Of a stretch of 5,373 nucleotides of DNA, positions 1 to 5,365 are shown one piece after another (the first letter of the stretch is position 1; each line of letters starts with the position of its first letter). Position numbers and translations under genes: made by a program. The DNA is from Aureispira sp045105775 (lineage in GTDB: Bacteria > Bacteroidota > Bacteroidia > Chitinophagales > Saprospiraceae). The notes beneath the pieces were generated by a model. That model saw only the letters and a program-made list of their open reading frames with translations. It was not told the origin of the DNA and made no database searches. The DNA is taken from contig JBGCDW010000306.1 in NCBI GenBank assembly GCA_045105775.1, positions 1 through 5,373 on the forward strand. The letters are read 5' to 3'.

Positions 1-102
1 ATAAAATTGCAGTTAGACTCTAGCAATTATAGAGTCAATGCAGATACTTTATTTACCAATGAATTAAAAAAATTGGAACTAAAATTTCAGATGACGAGTT
101 AA
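1..102 (+). CDS. C-terminal end of an unidentified protein (5' end outside window)
   Basis: Frame 1 is open from the first base to a TAA stop at 100-102, giving 33 residues that end in LKFQMTS. The tail is polar, with a Lys/Glu/Leu-rich stretch (NELKKLELKF) that could be a short helix. There is no motif from which to name a family. It lies 19 bp upstream of the ATPase start, on the same strand, with no visible terminator between, so it is probably the preceding gene of the same operon. Position suggests a third component of the defence locus, such as a reverse transcriptase or modification enzyme, but nothing in these residues shows that. The reading frame could also be chance, since 33 open codons is short. 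The same-strand neighbour and tight spacing favour a real gene end. Confidence 0.55.
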   Translation: MKLQLDSSNYRVNADTLFTNELKKLELKFQMTS

Positions 103-121
103 TAGTTTAAAATTGTGGAAA

Positions 122-1477
122 ATGAGTAAAAAACGCATTGAGTCTATAGAGTTGCAAGACATTGGAGTATTTAAAAATGTGAGTATCGAATTTCCAGAAG
201 CTAAAGCTGAAGGAAAAGCAGAAATTCATATTTTTACAGGTATGAATGGTTGTGGTAAGACAACATTACTGGAGGCTTTGCTAAGTCTATTCAAAAAGAA
301 GATTAATTTTACGACTAAATTAAACACTGATAATAGTTTTGTAAAAATAATCTTTGATAAAGAAAAATTTCTCTTTGATAAAGACATAAATCCTAATAAC
401 ACTCACACTTTAGCTGGCTATATAAAAGATATAGTTTCTCAACAATATAAATTAATGTCTACAAGTGAAACCCCTAAAATACTATATGACCCTCAAGATA
501 TTCCTACACTAGACATCCTTTCTCTGTATAATCAACAGAAAATCATCAGTGATATAAGTATTGAAAAAAAACTAGACTTTTGTGCTTTTGCATATTCTGT
601 AAACAGAACCATTAATAAAAGTAATAAAGTAACAATAGGAGAAAAAAATGACAATACATTATATAACACATTAGAATTAGAAAAAGATTTGCCATTTAAT
701 AAAAAAAATGAACCTGTAATAGAATGGTTAGCAGATATTCTTACTAAGCAAGCTATCACTCACATGAATGGACAATTCGATAAATCTAATGCCTACTGTT
801 ATATTATTACAAAAACAGAAGAAATTATTTCCAAAATAATTGAGCAAGAGATTCGTTTTAAACTAGATGGCAATCCATTAAAAATTTCAGTTGTTCAAAA
901 TAATAAACCTATTGCTTTTGAAGCTTTGTCTCATGGACTTCGCTCTTTAATTAGTTGGATTGCTGATTTGCTTCTACGCTTAGAGCAAACTCCATGGGTA
1001 AATGATATTCCTGTATTAGAGCGCAATTTCATTCTTTTTTTAGATGAAATTGCAGTGCATCTACACCCAGAATTGCAAAGAAAGATTCTGCCCATTGTTC
1101 AGGATTTGTTTCCCAATGCACAAATTTTTCTGACTACACACTCGCCTTTTGTAGTAGGTTCTGTCAGTGATGCTTGGGTTTATGAATTGGAATTAGAAAA
1201 TGGTGCAACTACTATTGATAAACCAATGCCTTCCAAAGCAGGGCAGAGTATTAATACTATTTTGAAGGATGTTTTTGATGTGAATGAACGTTTTGATGTA
1301 GAAACTGAAAAACAATTAGATCAATTTTATGCCTTTAGAGAACTATTATTATTAAATAAATCCATAGATCAAGAAAAATTTAACAATCTTATTACTACGC
1401 TTTCTAATAAAGGGGAGGAAATTCGCAACATCATACAAAGAGAGTTACGTCAACTGCAAAGAAGAGGTCAATTATGA
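122..1477 (+). CDS. ptuA: AAA/ABC-type ATPase of a Septu or Ec78-retron-like defence pair (PtuA-like)
   Basis: A cytoplasmic SMC/Rad50-like ATPase of 451 residues, expected to bind and hydrolyse ATP as a dimer or larger assembly and to control a partner nuclease. Residues 5-24 form the opening beta strands (IESIELQDIGVFKNVSIEF), typical of AAA_15/AAA_21 proteins. Walker A is GMNGCGKT at 40-47. An ABC-signature-like LSHG sits at 269-272, Walker B FILFLDE at 303-309, a D-loop region HLHPE at 313-317, and the switch histidine H340 in TTHSP. The C-terminal 60 or so residues are helical and charged, with no TOPRIM nuclease domain, which argues against an OLD nuclease. The ATG at 122 is preferred over a TTG at 113 because the domain begins right after it and TTG starts are rare; no strong ribosome-binding site is seen for either. 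The 3' end overlaps the HNH gene by 4 bp. Residues about 60-250 lie in unusually A+T-rich DNA and look lineage-specific. The ATPase family is clear; the PtuA assignment rests on the HNH neighbour. Confidence 0.82.
   Translation: MSKKRIESIELQDIGVFKNVSIEFPEAKAEGKAEIHIFTGMNGCGKTTLLEALLSLFKKKINFTTKLNTDNSFVKIIFDKEKFLFDKDINPNNTHTLAGYIKDIVSQQYKLMSTSETPKILYDPQDIPTLDILSLYNQQKIISDISIEKKLDFCAFAYSVNRTINKSNKVTIGEKNDNTLYNTLELEKDLPFNKKNEPVIEWLADILTKQAITHMNGQFDKSNAYCYIITKTEEIISKIIEQEIRFKLDGNPLKISVVQNNKPIAFEALSHGLRSLISWIADLLLRLEQTPWVNDIPVLERNFILFLDEIAVHLHPELQRKILPIVQDLFPNAQIFLTTHSPFVVGSVSDAWVYELELENGATTIDKPMPSKAGQSINTILKDVFDVNERFDVETEKQLDQFYAFRELLLLNKSIDQEKFNNLITTLSNKGEEIRNIIQRELRQLQRRGQL
1461..1468 (+). promoter_or_regulatory. 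Shine-Dalgarno-like site for the HNH gene
   Basis: The bases GAAGAGGT lie inside the last codons of the ATPase gene, 5 bp before the ATG at 1474. This is the only good purine-rich ribosome-binding match among the starts in this window. The other genes have A/T-rich leaders, as is common in Bacteroidota. It supports the chosen start and, with the ATGA overlap, suggests that the HNH protein is translated in step with the ATPase. Confidence 0.5.
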
Positions 1478-2058
1478 TTAAGCAAGAACGGCCTGCTGCA
1501 CCTGCTTGGCTAAATGAAAAATCTGAACATTGGGGACAGCTATTCCAAAAACGAAAGTTAAAGAATCCTAAAGCTGTATTTAAATGGCCTACGTATAATG
1601 GTACAACAATCAATAAGTTGTTGGTGCCCATTTTAAGTAAGATGACTGATGAACATTGTTCTTTTTGTGATGCTCATCCTATGTATAAGATTTACCCAAC
1701 AATTGAACACTTTAAACCTAAAAGCCACTTTCCTCGTTTGGTTTGTGATTGGAAAAATTTGTACATCTGCTGTTCATTTTGCCAACAAAAAGGAGATAAA
1801 TATTCTAAACTGCTTTTGCGTCCAGATGCTATGGATTATAGTTTTGAACGGTATTTTATTTATGACTATAATAAACACCTCCTACAACCTAATCCAACTG
1901 CGAGTACGCAAGATCAACAACGAGCAAAAACTACTATTGAGTTGTATCAACTCAATACAACCCAAAAACAAACTGCTCGAGAAGCAGAATTAGCAGCATT
2001 TGAACAAAGTAATAATAATATTGTGAATGACTTTGCTTATCGCTATTTGTACTTATAG
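1474..2058 (+). CDS. ptuB: HNH endonuclease of a Septu or Ec78-retron-like defence pair (PtuB-like, TIGR02646-type)
   Basis: A 194-residue cytoplasmic protein with a zinc-finger HNH (beta-beta-alpha metal) nuclease fold, expected to cut nucleic acid when released or activated by the neighbouring ATPase. Two CxxC pairs, C62/C65 and C100/C103, should hold a structural zinc. Between them lies the hallmark TIEHFKPKS at 76-84 with the catalytic-type H79, followed by W93, N95 and L96 in DWKNLY. A later helix, RAKTTIELYQLNTT at 150-163, matches the 'TI..L.LN' segment I associate with the PtuB/TIGR02646 family. The position after the second CxxC, where I expect Asn, is Gln104; K106, G107 and D108 follow as expected. 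The start is fixed by the ATGA overlap and an upstream GAAGAGGT. Length is near the usual 200 or so residues, with no sign of a frameshift. The HNH class is nearly certain. Membership of a Septu-type system is likely, while a retron form would need a reverse transcriptase upstream that cannot be seen. Confidence 0.83.
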   Translation: MIKQERPAAPAWLNEKSEHWGQLFQKRKLKNPKAVFKWPTYNGTTINKLLVPILSKMTDEHCSFCDAHPMYKIYPTIEHFKPKSHFPRLVCDWKNLYICCSFCQQKGDKYSKLLLRPDAMDYSFERYFIYDYNKHLLQPNPTASTQDQQRAKTTIELYQLNTTQKQTAREAELAAFEQSNNNIVNDFAYRYLYL

Positions 2059-2129
2059 CCTTATTTTTACTTAATATAGCTTCATATTCCAACACACCAA
2101 ACGACAGGATAATTAACATCTAATTCATC

Positions 2130-2516
2130 ATGAAAACAACAAGAAAAACCACCGCCAAGACACAGATTCTAGAGCTTTTAGAAAAAGTATCTACGGCACT
2201 TTCTCATAAGGAAATTCAAGTAGAACTGGATGGGCTTTGCAATCGTGTGACGATTTATAGAGTGTTGGAAAGATTGTTAGAAGAAGGTTTTATTCACAGA
2301 ATAGTGAATACAGATGGAGTCGTTAAATATGCCCGTTGCCACAGTTGTAACCACAAAAACCACCATCACAACCACTTACACTTTAGCTGTACACAATGCC
2401 AAGAAGTAACCTGCTTGCAGCAAGTACAACCCAGTTACCAACTTCCCTCCAACTATCTAGCACAAGAAGTACATTTTACGGTTTCTGGTATTTGTCCTAA
2501 GTGTTTGGAAAACTAA
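2130..2516 (+). CDS. Fur-family metal-dependent transcriptional repressor (Zur/PerR-like subgroup uncertain)
   Basis: A 128-residue DNA-binding regulator. The N-terminal winged helix spans about 10-68, with recognition helix and wing in VTIYRVLERLLEEGFIHR at 40-57. The C-terminal dimerisation and metal-binding part has the Fur hallmark HHHNHLHFSC at 78-87. Structural zinc is expected at C87/C90 and C122/C125. Further candidate ligands are C70, C73, C95 and the histidines at 75, 78-80, 82 and 84. It is somewhat shorter than the usual 135-150 residues and has no C-terminal tail. The start is the only ATG near the domain edge, and the leader shows no Shine-Dalgarno match. It lies 71 bp after the HNH gene on the same strand, and its stop is 4 bp from the convergent lipoprotein gene. 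The metal sensed (zinc, iron, or iron/manganese for peroxide sensing) cannot be decided here. The Cys-rich linker leans slightly to zinc. No regulated gene is evident from context. Confidence 0.88.
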   Translation: MKTTRKTTAKTQILELLEKVSTALSHKEIQVELDGLCNRVTIYRVLERLLEEGFIHRIVNTDGVVKYARCHSCNHKNHHHNHLHFSCTQCQEVTCLQQVQPSYQLPSNYLAQEVHFTVSGICPKCLEN

Positions 2517-2520
2517 GGCG

Positions 2521-2880
2521 TTACTTCGTTTCTCTTTTTTCTTGGCTCAATGCCTGAATAACCCCATCGTACAAGGAATCTAGTACTATAGGATTGGTCA
2601 TAACAGCGTTCATACTCTGGTCAAATAGTGCACTATCTACTTGGTGCATTTCAAATATCTGAGCATAATACAGCCGTGCCAAGCTATCTTTTTCCTGCTT
2701 GTTCATGATTTCTGTCAACAATGCTTCTGCCAGATGAATATCCTTTAATACAGGAATAAGCTCTTCTTTGCTCATGAGTGGCACTTGCTCAGGACTAGGA
2801 TGATAGCAACTGCTAAAAAGGACAATGACGATTGCCATTGCCCCTTTTAGCCAATTGTTTAAAGTTTTGGATACAGACAT
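2521..2880 (-). CDS. DUF4296-family small lipoprotein
   Basis: A 119-residue protein with a Bacteroidota-type lipoprotein signal. Lys5 and Lys12 precede the hydrophobic stretch GAMAIVIVLF at 13-22, and the lipobox LFSSC ends at the acylated Cys25. The mature part is helical. It carries features I associate with DUF4296: VLKDIHLAEALL at 44-55, YYAQIFEMHQVD at 71-82, a Phe-centred FDQSMNAVM at 86-94, and a conserved-looking NP followed by LDSLYDGVIQAL. Function is unknown. It should sit in the cell envelope, anchored to the inner or outer membrane. Its ATG follows the glnN stop by 9 bp on the same strand, so it is probably cotranscribed with and downstream of glnN. Only an A/T-rich leader precedes the start. 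The family call is from motif memory, not a search; the lipoprotein call is strong. Confidence 0.78.
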   Translation of the reverse strand: MSVSKTLNNWLKGAMAIVIVLFSSCYHPSPEQVPLMSKEELIPVLKDIHLAEALLTEIMNKQEKDSLARLYYAQIFEMHQVDSALFDQSMNAVMTNPIVLDSLYDGVIQALSQEKRETK

Positions 2881-2889
2881 ACCAATTAT

Positions 2890-5067
2890 TTATTTCAAAA
2901 ATAACATTTCTCTGTATTTTACCAAAGGCCACAACTCATCACTGATCAAAGGCTCCAATTCGTCGGCTGCATTACGCAACTCTTCCATAATTGGTTTAAT
3001 TTTATCACAGTAAGCATAGGCTTTATCTCGTGCCGACAAATCCTTAGCTGCTGCACGCGCGTCGCGCATCACTTTGGATTTTTCTTTTAAGGTATTAATA
3101 TGCTCAGAAATTTCTGTTACCAAAGCCAATTGTGCTTCATAAGCACTTTCGTCTAAACCAACCTCTTTGAGTCCACGAATATTCTTCAGTAGAACATTTT
3201 GATACGCAACAGCAGCAGGCAACACTTGGCTAACACACATTTCAGCAATGGTACGAGACTCTATTTGCAATTTCAACAAATAAGCTTCTAACTGTACTTC
3301 ATAGTGTGCTTCTAACTCTATAGCAGACAAAACACCTGTCTCTTCAAACAAAGCAATGGTTTCTTTCTTGCTGTATACATCCAATGCTCTAGGTGTATCC
3401 CCGTGGTTACCCAAACCTCTGCGCATCGCTTCATCTCTCCACTCATTGCTATACCCGTCCCCTTCAAAACGAACATCTTTAGATTCTTGGATGTAGTTTT
3501 TGATTACGGTAAGAATAGCACTGTCTCTAGATGCTCCATTAAATTCTTGTAGCATTTGTACATCTTGTGAAAACTCGCGCAACTGCTTTCCTACAATCAT
3601 ATTCATGGTTGTCATAGGAGCCGCACAGTTGACAGTAGAACCAGCCATTCTAATTTCAAACTTATTTCCTGTAAAGGCAAAAGGTGATGTTCTGTTTCTA
3701 TCGGTATTATCCAACTTTAAGTCAGGGATTTGATCCAACAAGTTCAATACAGCAGATACTCCATCTTCTGAAGCCTCTCCTTTTTCGATTTGATTTAGAA
3801 CTCGTGTCAAGGCCTCTCCAATAAACACAGAAATAATAGCAGGAGGTGCTTCGTTGGCCCCCAAACGATGATCGTTAGACGCTGAAGTTACACTTGCGCG
3901 CAAAATGTCTGCGTATTTGTTAACCGCTTGAATCGTCGTTACAAAAAAGGCCAAAAATTGCAAGTTCTTGTCTGGTTCTTTACCTGGCGACAATAAGTTC
4001 TTGCCTGTATCTGTAGACATCGACCAGTTGTTGTGCTTTCCTGAACCATTTACCCCAGCATAGGGTTTCTCGTGCAACAATACACGCAATTTGTGACGAA
4101 TAGCTATACGTTCCATCACATCCATAAGCAATTGGTTATGATCTACAGCAGTATTCACATCCTCATAAATGGGTGCAAACTCATACTGCCCTGGTGCAAC
4201 CTCATTGTGGCGTGTACGCAAGGGAATACCCAATTTGTAACATTCTTGCTCTAAGTCTGTCATGAAGGCATAAACACGCTCAGGGATACTTCCAAAATAG
4301 TGGTCATCCAATTGTTGTCCTTTAGGAGACAAACGTCCTAATAAGGTGCGTCCTGTCATCACTAAATCAGGACGTGCATTGTACAAGGCTTCGTCTAACA
4401 AAAAGTATTCTTGCTCCCAACCTAAAGTTACAAAAATCTTTTTTGCCTCATTATCAAACAAATGGCAGACATCAATGGCAGCACTCTCCAAGTATGCCTG
4501 AGATTTGAGCAATGGCAATTTATAATCCAACGCCTGTCCACCATACGTTACAAATATTGTAGGTATATATAGTGTTTTTTGTTGATTAATATCAAAAATA
4601 AATGCAGGTGAAGTAGGATCCCAAGCCGTATACCCTCGTGCTTCAAAAGTACTTCTTAAGCCTCCCCCTGGAAAACTAGACCCATCTGGTTCTTGTTGTA
4701 CCAACTCATTGCCTGTAAACTCTTCTATAGCTTCTCCTTCATGATTCAGTGTAAAGAAAGAATCATGTTTTTCTGCTGTACGCCCTGTCAGTGGTTGAAA
4801 CCAGTGTGCATAATGCGTCACGCCTTTACTCAATGCCCACTTTTTCATAGACTCTGCAATATGGTCTGCCAAGTCTCTGTCCAAGTTTTTGCCTTCCTGT
4901 ATAAGGCGTTCAAACTGCTTATAGGATTTTGGAGCTAGGTACTGCTTCATAACTGTTTTGTTAAACACATTACAAGCAAATCGCTCTGATACATTGACTG
5001 ATAAAGGAGTTGTTTCAACTCTTTTGCGATTGGATAACAGTTCTAACGCTTTGAATCTATTGTTCAT
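2890..5067 (-). CDS. glnN: Type III glutamine synthetase
   Basis: Cytoplasmic enzyme joining glutamate and ammonia to glutamine at the cost of ATP, the main ammonia-assimilation step. At 725 residues it has the length of GSIII (about 700-730), far longer than GSI or GSII. Signature segments in order: GRTAEKHDSF at 95-104, typical of the GSIII N-terminal domain; the metal-site strand GWEQEYFLLD at 216-225; HNEVAPGQYEFAP at 287-299; HEKPYAGVNGSGKHNNWS at 332-349, carrying the ammonia/glutamate-site loop and histidine; ASNDHRLGANEAPPA at 396-410; and FEIRMAGSTVN at 470-480. The C-terminal 150 or so residues are helical and charged, as in other GSIII proteins. No catalytic segment looks broken. 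GSIII forms a dodecamer of stacked hexamers and lacks the adenylylation control of GSI. The start ATG at 5067 fits the family's usual N-terminus. The DUF4296 gene follows 9 bp after the stop. Control probably lies in the structured upstream region. Confidence 0.97.
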   Translation of the reverse strand: MNNRFKALELLSNRKRVETTPLSVNVSERFACNVFNKTVMKQYLAPKSYKQFERLIQEGKNLDRDLADHIAESMKKWALSKGVTHYAHWFQPLTGRTAEKHDSFFTLNHEGEAIEEFTGNELVQQEPDGSSFPGGGLRSTFEARGYTAWDPTSPAFIFDINQQKTLYIPTIFVTYGGQALDYKLPLLKSQAYLESAAIDVCHLFDNEAKKIFVTLGWEQEYFLLDEALYNARPDLVMTGRTLLGRLSPKGQQLDDHYFGSIPERVYAFMTDLEQECYKLGIPLRTRHNEVAPGQYEFAPIYEDVNTAVDHNQLLMDVMERIAIRHKLRVLLHEKPYAGVNGSGKHNNWSMSTDTGKNLLSPGKEPDKNLQFLAFFVTTIQAVNKYADILRASVTSASNDHRLGANEAPPAIISVFIGEALTRVLNQIEKGEASEDGVSAVLNLLDQIPDLKLDNTDRNRTSPFAFTGNKFEIRMAGSTVNCAAPMTTMNMIVGKQLREFSQDVQMLQEFNGASRDSAILTVIKNYIQESKDVRFEGDGYSNEWRDEAMRRGLGNHGDTPRALDVYSKKETIALFEETGVLSAIELEAHYEVQLEAYLLKLQIESRTIAEMCVSQVLPAAVAYQNVLLKNIRGLKEVGLDESAYEAQLALVTEISEHINTLKEKSKVMRDARAAAKDLSARDKAYAYCDKIKPIMEELRNAADELEPLISDELWPLVKYREMLFLK

Positions 5068-5090
5068 TTTTATTGGTATGAATTTTTTTA

Positions 5091-5109
5091 AAACACATTA
5101 ATTGTGTTT
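5091..5109. repeat. Perfect 7-bp inverted repeat in the glnN leader
   Basis: AAACACA (5091-5097) and TGTGTTT (5103-5109) are exact reverse complements around a 5-bp TTAAT centre. The site ends 24 bp from the glnN ATG. Its symmetry fits a dimeric regulator's operator; as RNA it could form a small hairpin in the leader. In DNA this A/T-rich a perfect 14-base match can occur by chance, so function is unproven. Confidence 0.5.
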
Positions 5110-5121
5110 AGGTGAAAATTA

Positions 5122-5168
5122 CTATTACTAGATTAAGCCCGAAGTTAACTAAAAAGTTAATCTAATAG
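5122..5168. repeat. Interrupted inverted repeat overlapping the putative glnN promoter
   Basis: CTATTA and GATTAA at 5122-5127 and 5131-5136 pair with TTAATC and TAATAG at 5157-5168, leaving a 3-base bulge (CTA). An alternative is an uninterrupted 8-bp match of TAGATTAA (5129-5136) with TTAATCTA (5157-5164). The 20-base loop holds two GTTAA copies. It could be a leader structure or a regulator site. Confidence 0.4.
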
Positions 5169-5171
5169 CAA
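5140..5171 (-). promoter_or_regulatory. Weak Bacteroidota-type promoter match for glnN
   Basis: Read on the - strand, TTG (complement of 5169-5171) is followed after 21 bp by TAACTTCG (complement of 5140-5147). This is one base off the Bacteroidota -7 element TAnnTTTG and within the spacing reported for -33/-7 pairs. Transcription would start around 5130-5135, giving a leader of about 65 bases that contains the 5091-5109 inverted repeat. Such short motifs arise often in A/T-rich DNA. Confidence 0.3.
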
Positions 5172-5199
5172 TGCTTAGGTTGATATTTTTTTTTCTTTA

Positions 5200-5229
5200 T
5201 TATAAAATGTTATTTTCTACATTTTATAA
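5200..5229. repeat. Perfect 11-bp inverted repeat upstream of glnN
   Basis: TTATAAAATGT (5200-5210) and ACATTTTATAA (5219-5229) are exact reverse complements separated by 8 bp. A second overlapping pair, AATGTTAT (5206-5213) and ATAACATT (5226-5233), uses part of the same bases. The stem is nearly all A/T and has no adjoining T-tract, so a terminator is unlikely. Its place upstream of the candidate promoter fits an activator or repressor site. Confidence 0.5.
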
Positions 5230-5293
5230 CATTAAGTAGGCGGTCAAAATAAATGTTACCTAAAAAAATGGAATATTTTTATTCAGATCAAGG

Positions 5294-5365
5294 CGAAAAA
5301 CGGAGTCTTAGCGGGCTAAGACGAGTATTTTCAACGATGAGCTGGAGGAAAATAACCGTTTTTTG
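5294..5365. repeat. Structured element able to form a compact three-way junction
   Basis: Three nested stems use nearly all of this stretch. The outer stem pairs 5294-5303 (CGAAAAACGG) with 5356-5365 (CCGTTTTTTG): ten pairs with one G-T. Hairpin one pairs GTCTTAG at 5305-5311 with CTAAGAC at 5316-5322 around a CGGG loop. Hairpin two pairs TATTTTC at 5326-5332 with GAAAATA at 5348-5354. Only 5 bases lie unpaired at the junction (5304, 5323-5325, 5355). The element stands out from its A/T-rich surroundings by higher G+C. It may be a dispersed repeat or mobile miniature element, a structured RNA, or chance. Strand cannot be assigned. Confidence 0.5.

Noticed and set aside
113..121. A TTG start for the ATPase, three codons upstream of the ATG.
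   Set aside because: It adds only LWK-type residues before the domain; ATG at 122 is a better start and keeps 19 bp from the previous stop.
1..121. Retron msr/msd non-coding RNA upstream of the ATPase.
   Set aside because: No long paired msr/msd-like structure or reverse transcriptase motif is visible in these bases; the region is open coding frame plus 19 bp. An ncRNA further upstream cannot be judged.
532..759. A 75-residue open frame on the - strand inside the ATPase gene.
   Set aside because: It is antisense to a well-supported coding region, is low-complexity hydrophobic, and results from A/T-rich codons read backwards.
122..1477. OLD-family nuclease as the identity of the ATPase.
   Set aside because: The tail after the switch His is only about 110 residues, helical, and lacks TOPRIM acidic motifs; the nuclease function is supplied by the separate HNH gene.
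2059..2129. A promoter or terminator between the HNH and Fur-family genes.
   Set aside because: No TAnnTTTG element with a spaced TTG and no hairpin plus T-tract could be found; only two imperfect TATAGC copies (2054-2059 and 2075-2080), which look like chance.
2825..3013. A 62-residue + strand open frame across the glnN-lipoprotein junction.
   Set aside because: It is antisense to two supported genes and shows no independent coding features.
5200..5229. Intrinsic terminator, or a PerR/Fur-type operator, at the 11-bp inverted repeat.
   Set aside because: The stem is almost pure A/T without a flanking T-tract, so it is a poor terminator. Spacing of the TTATAA halves does not match the PerR or Fur box consensus well enough to name a regulator.
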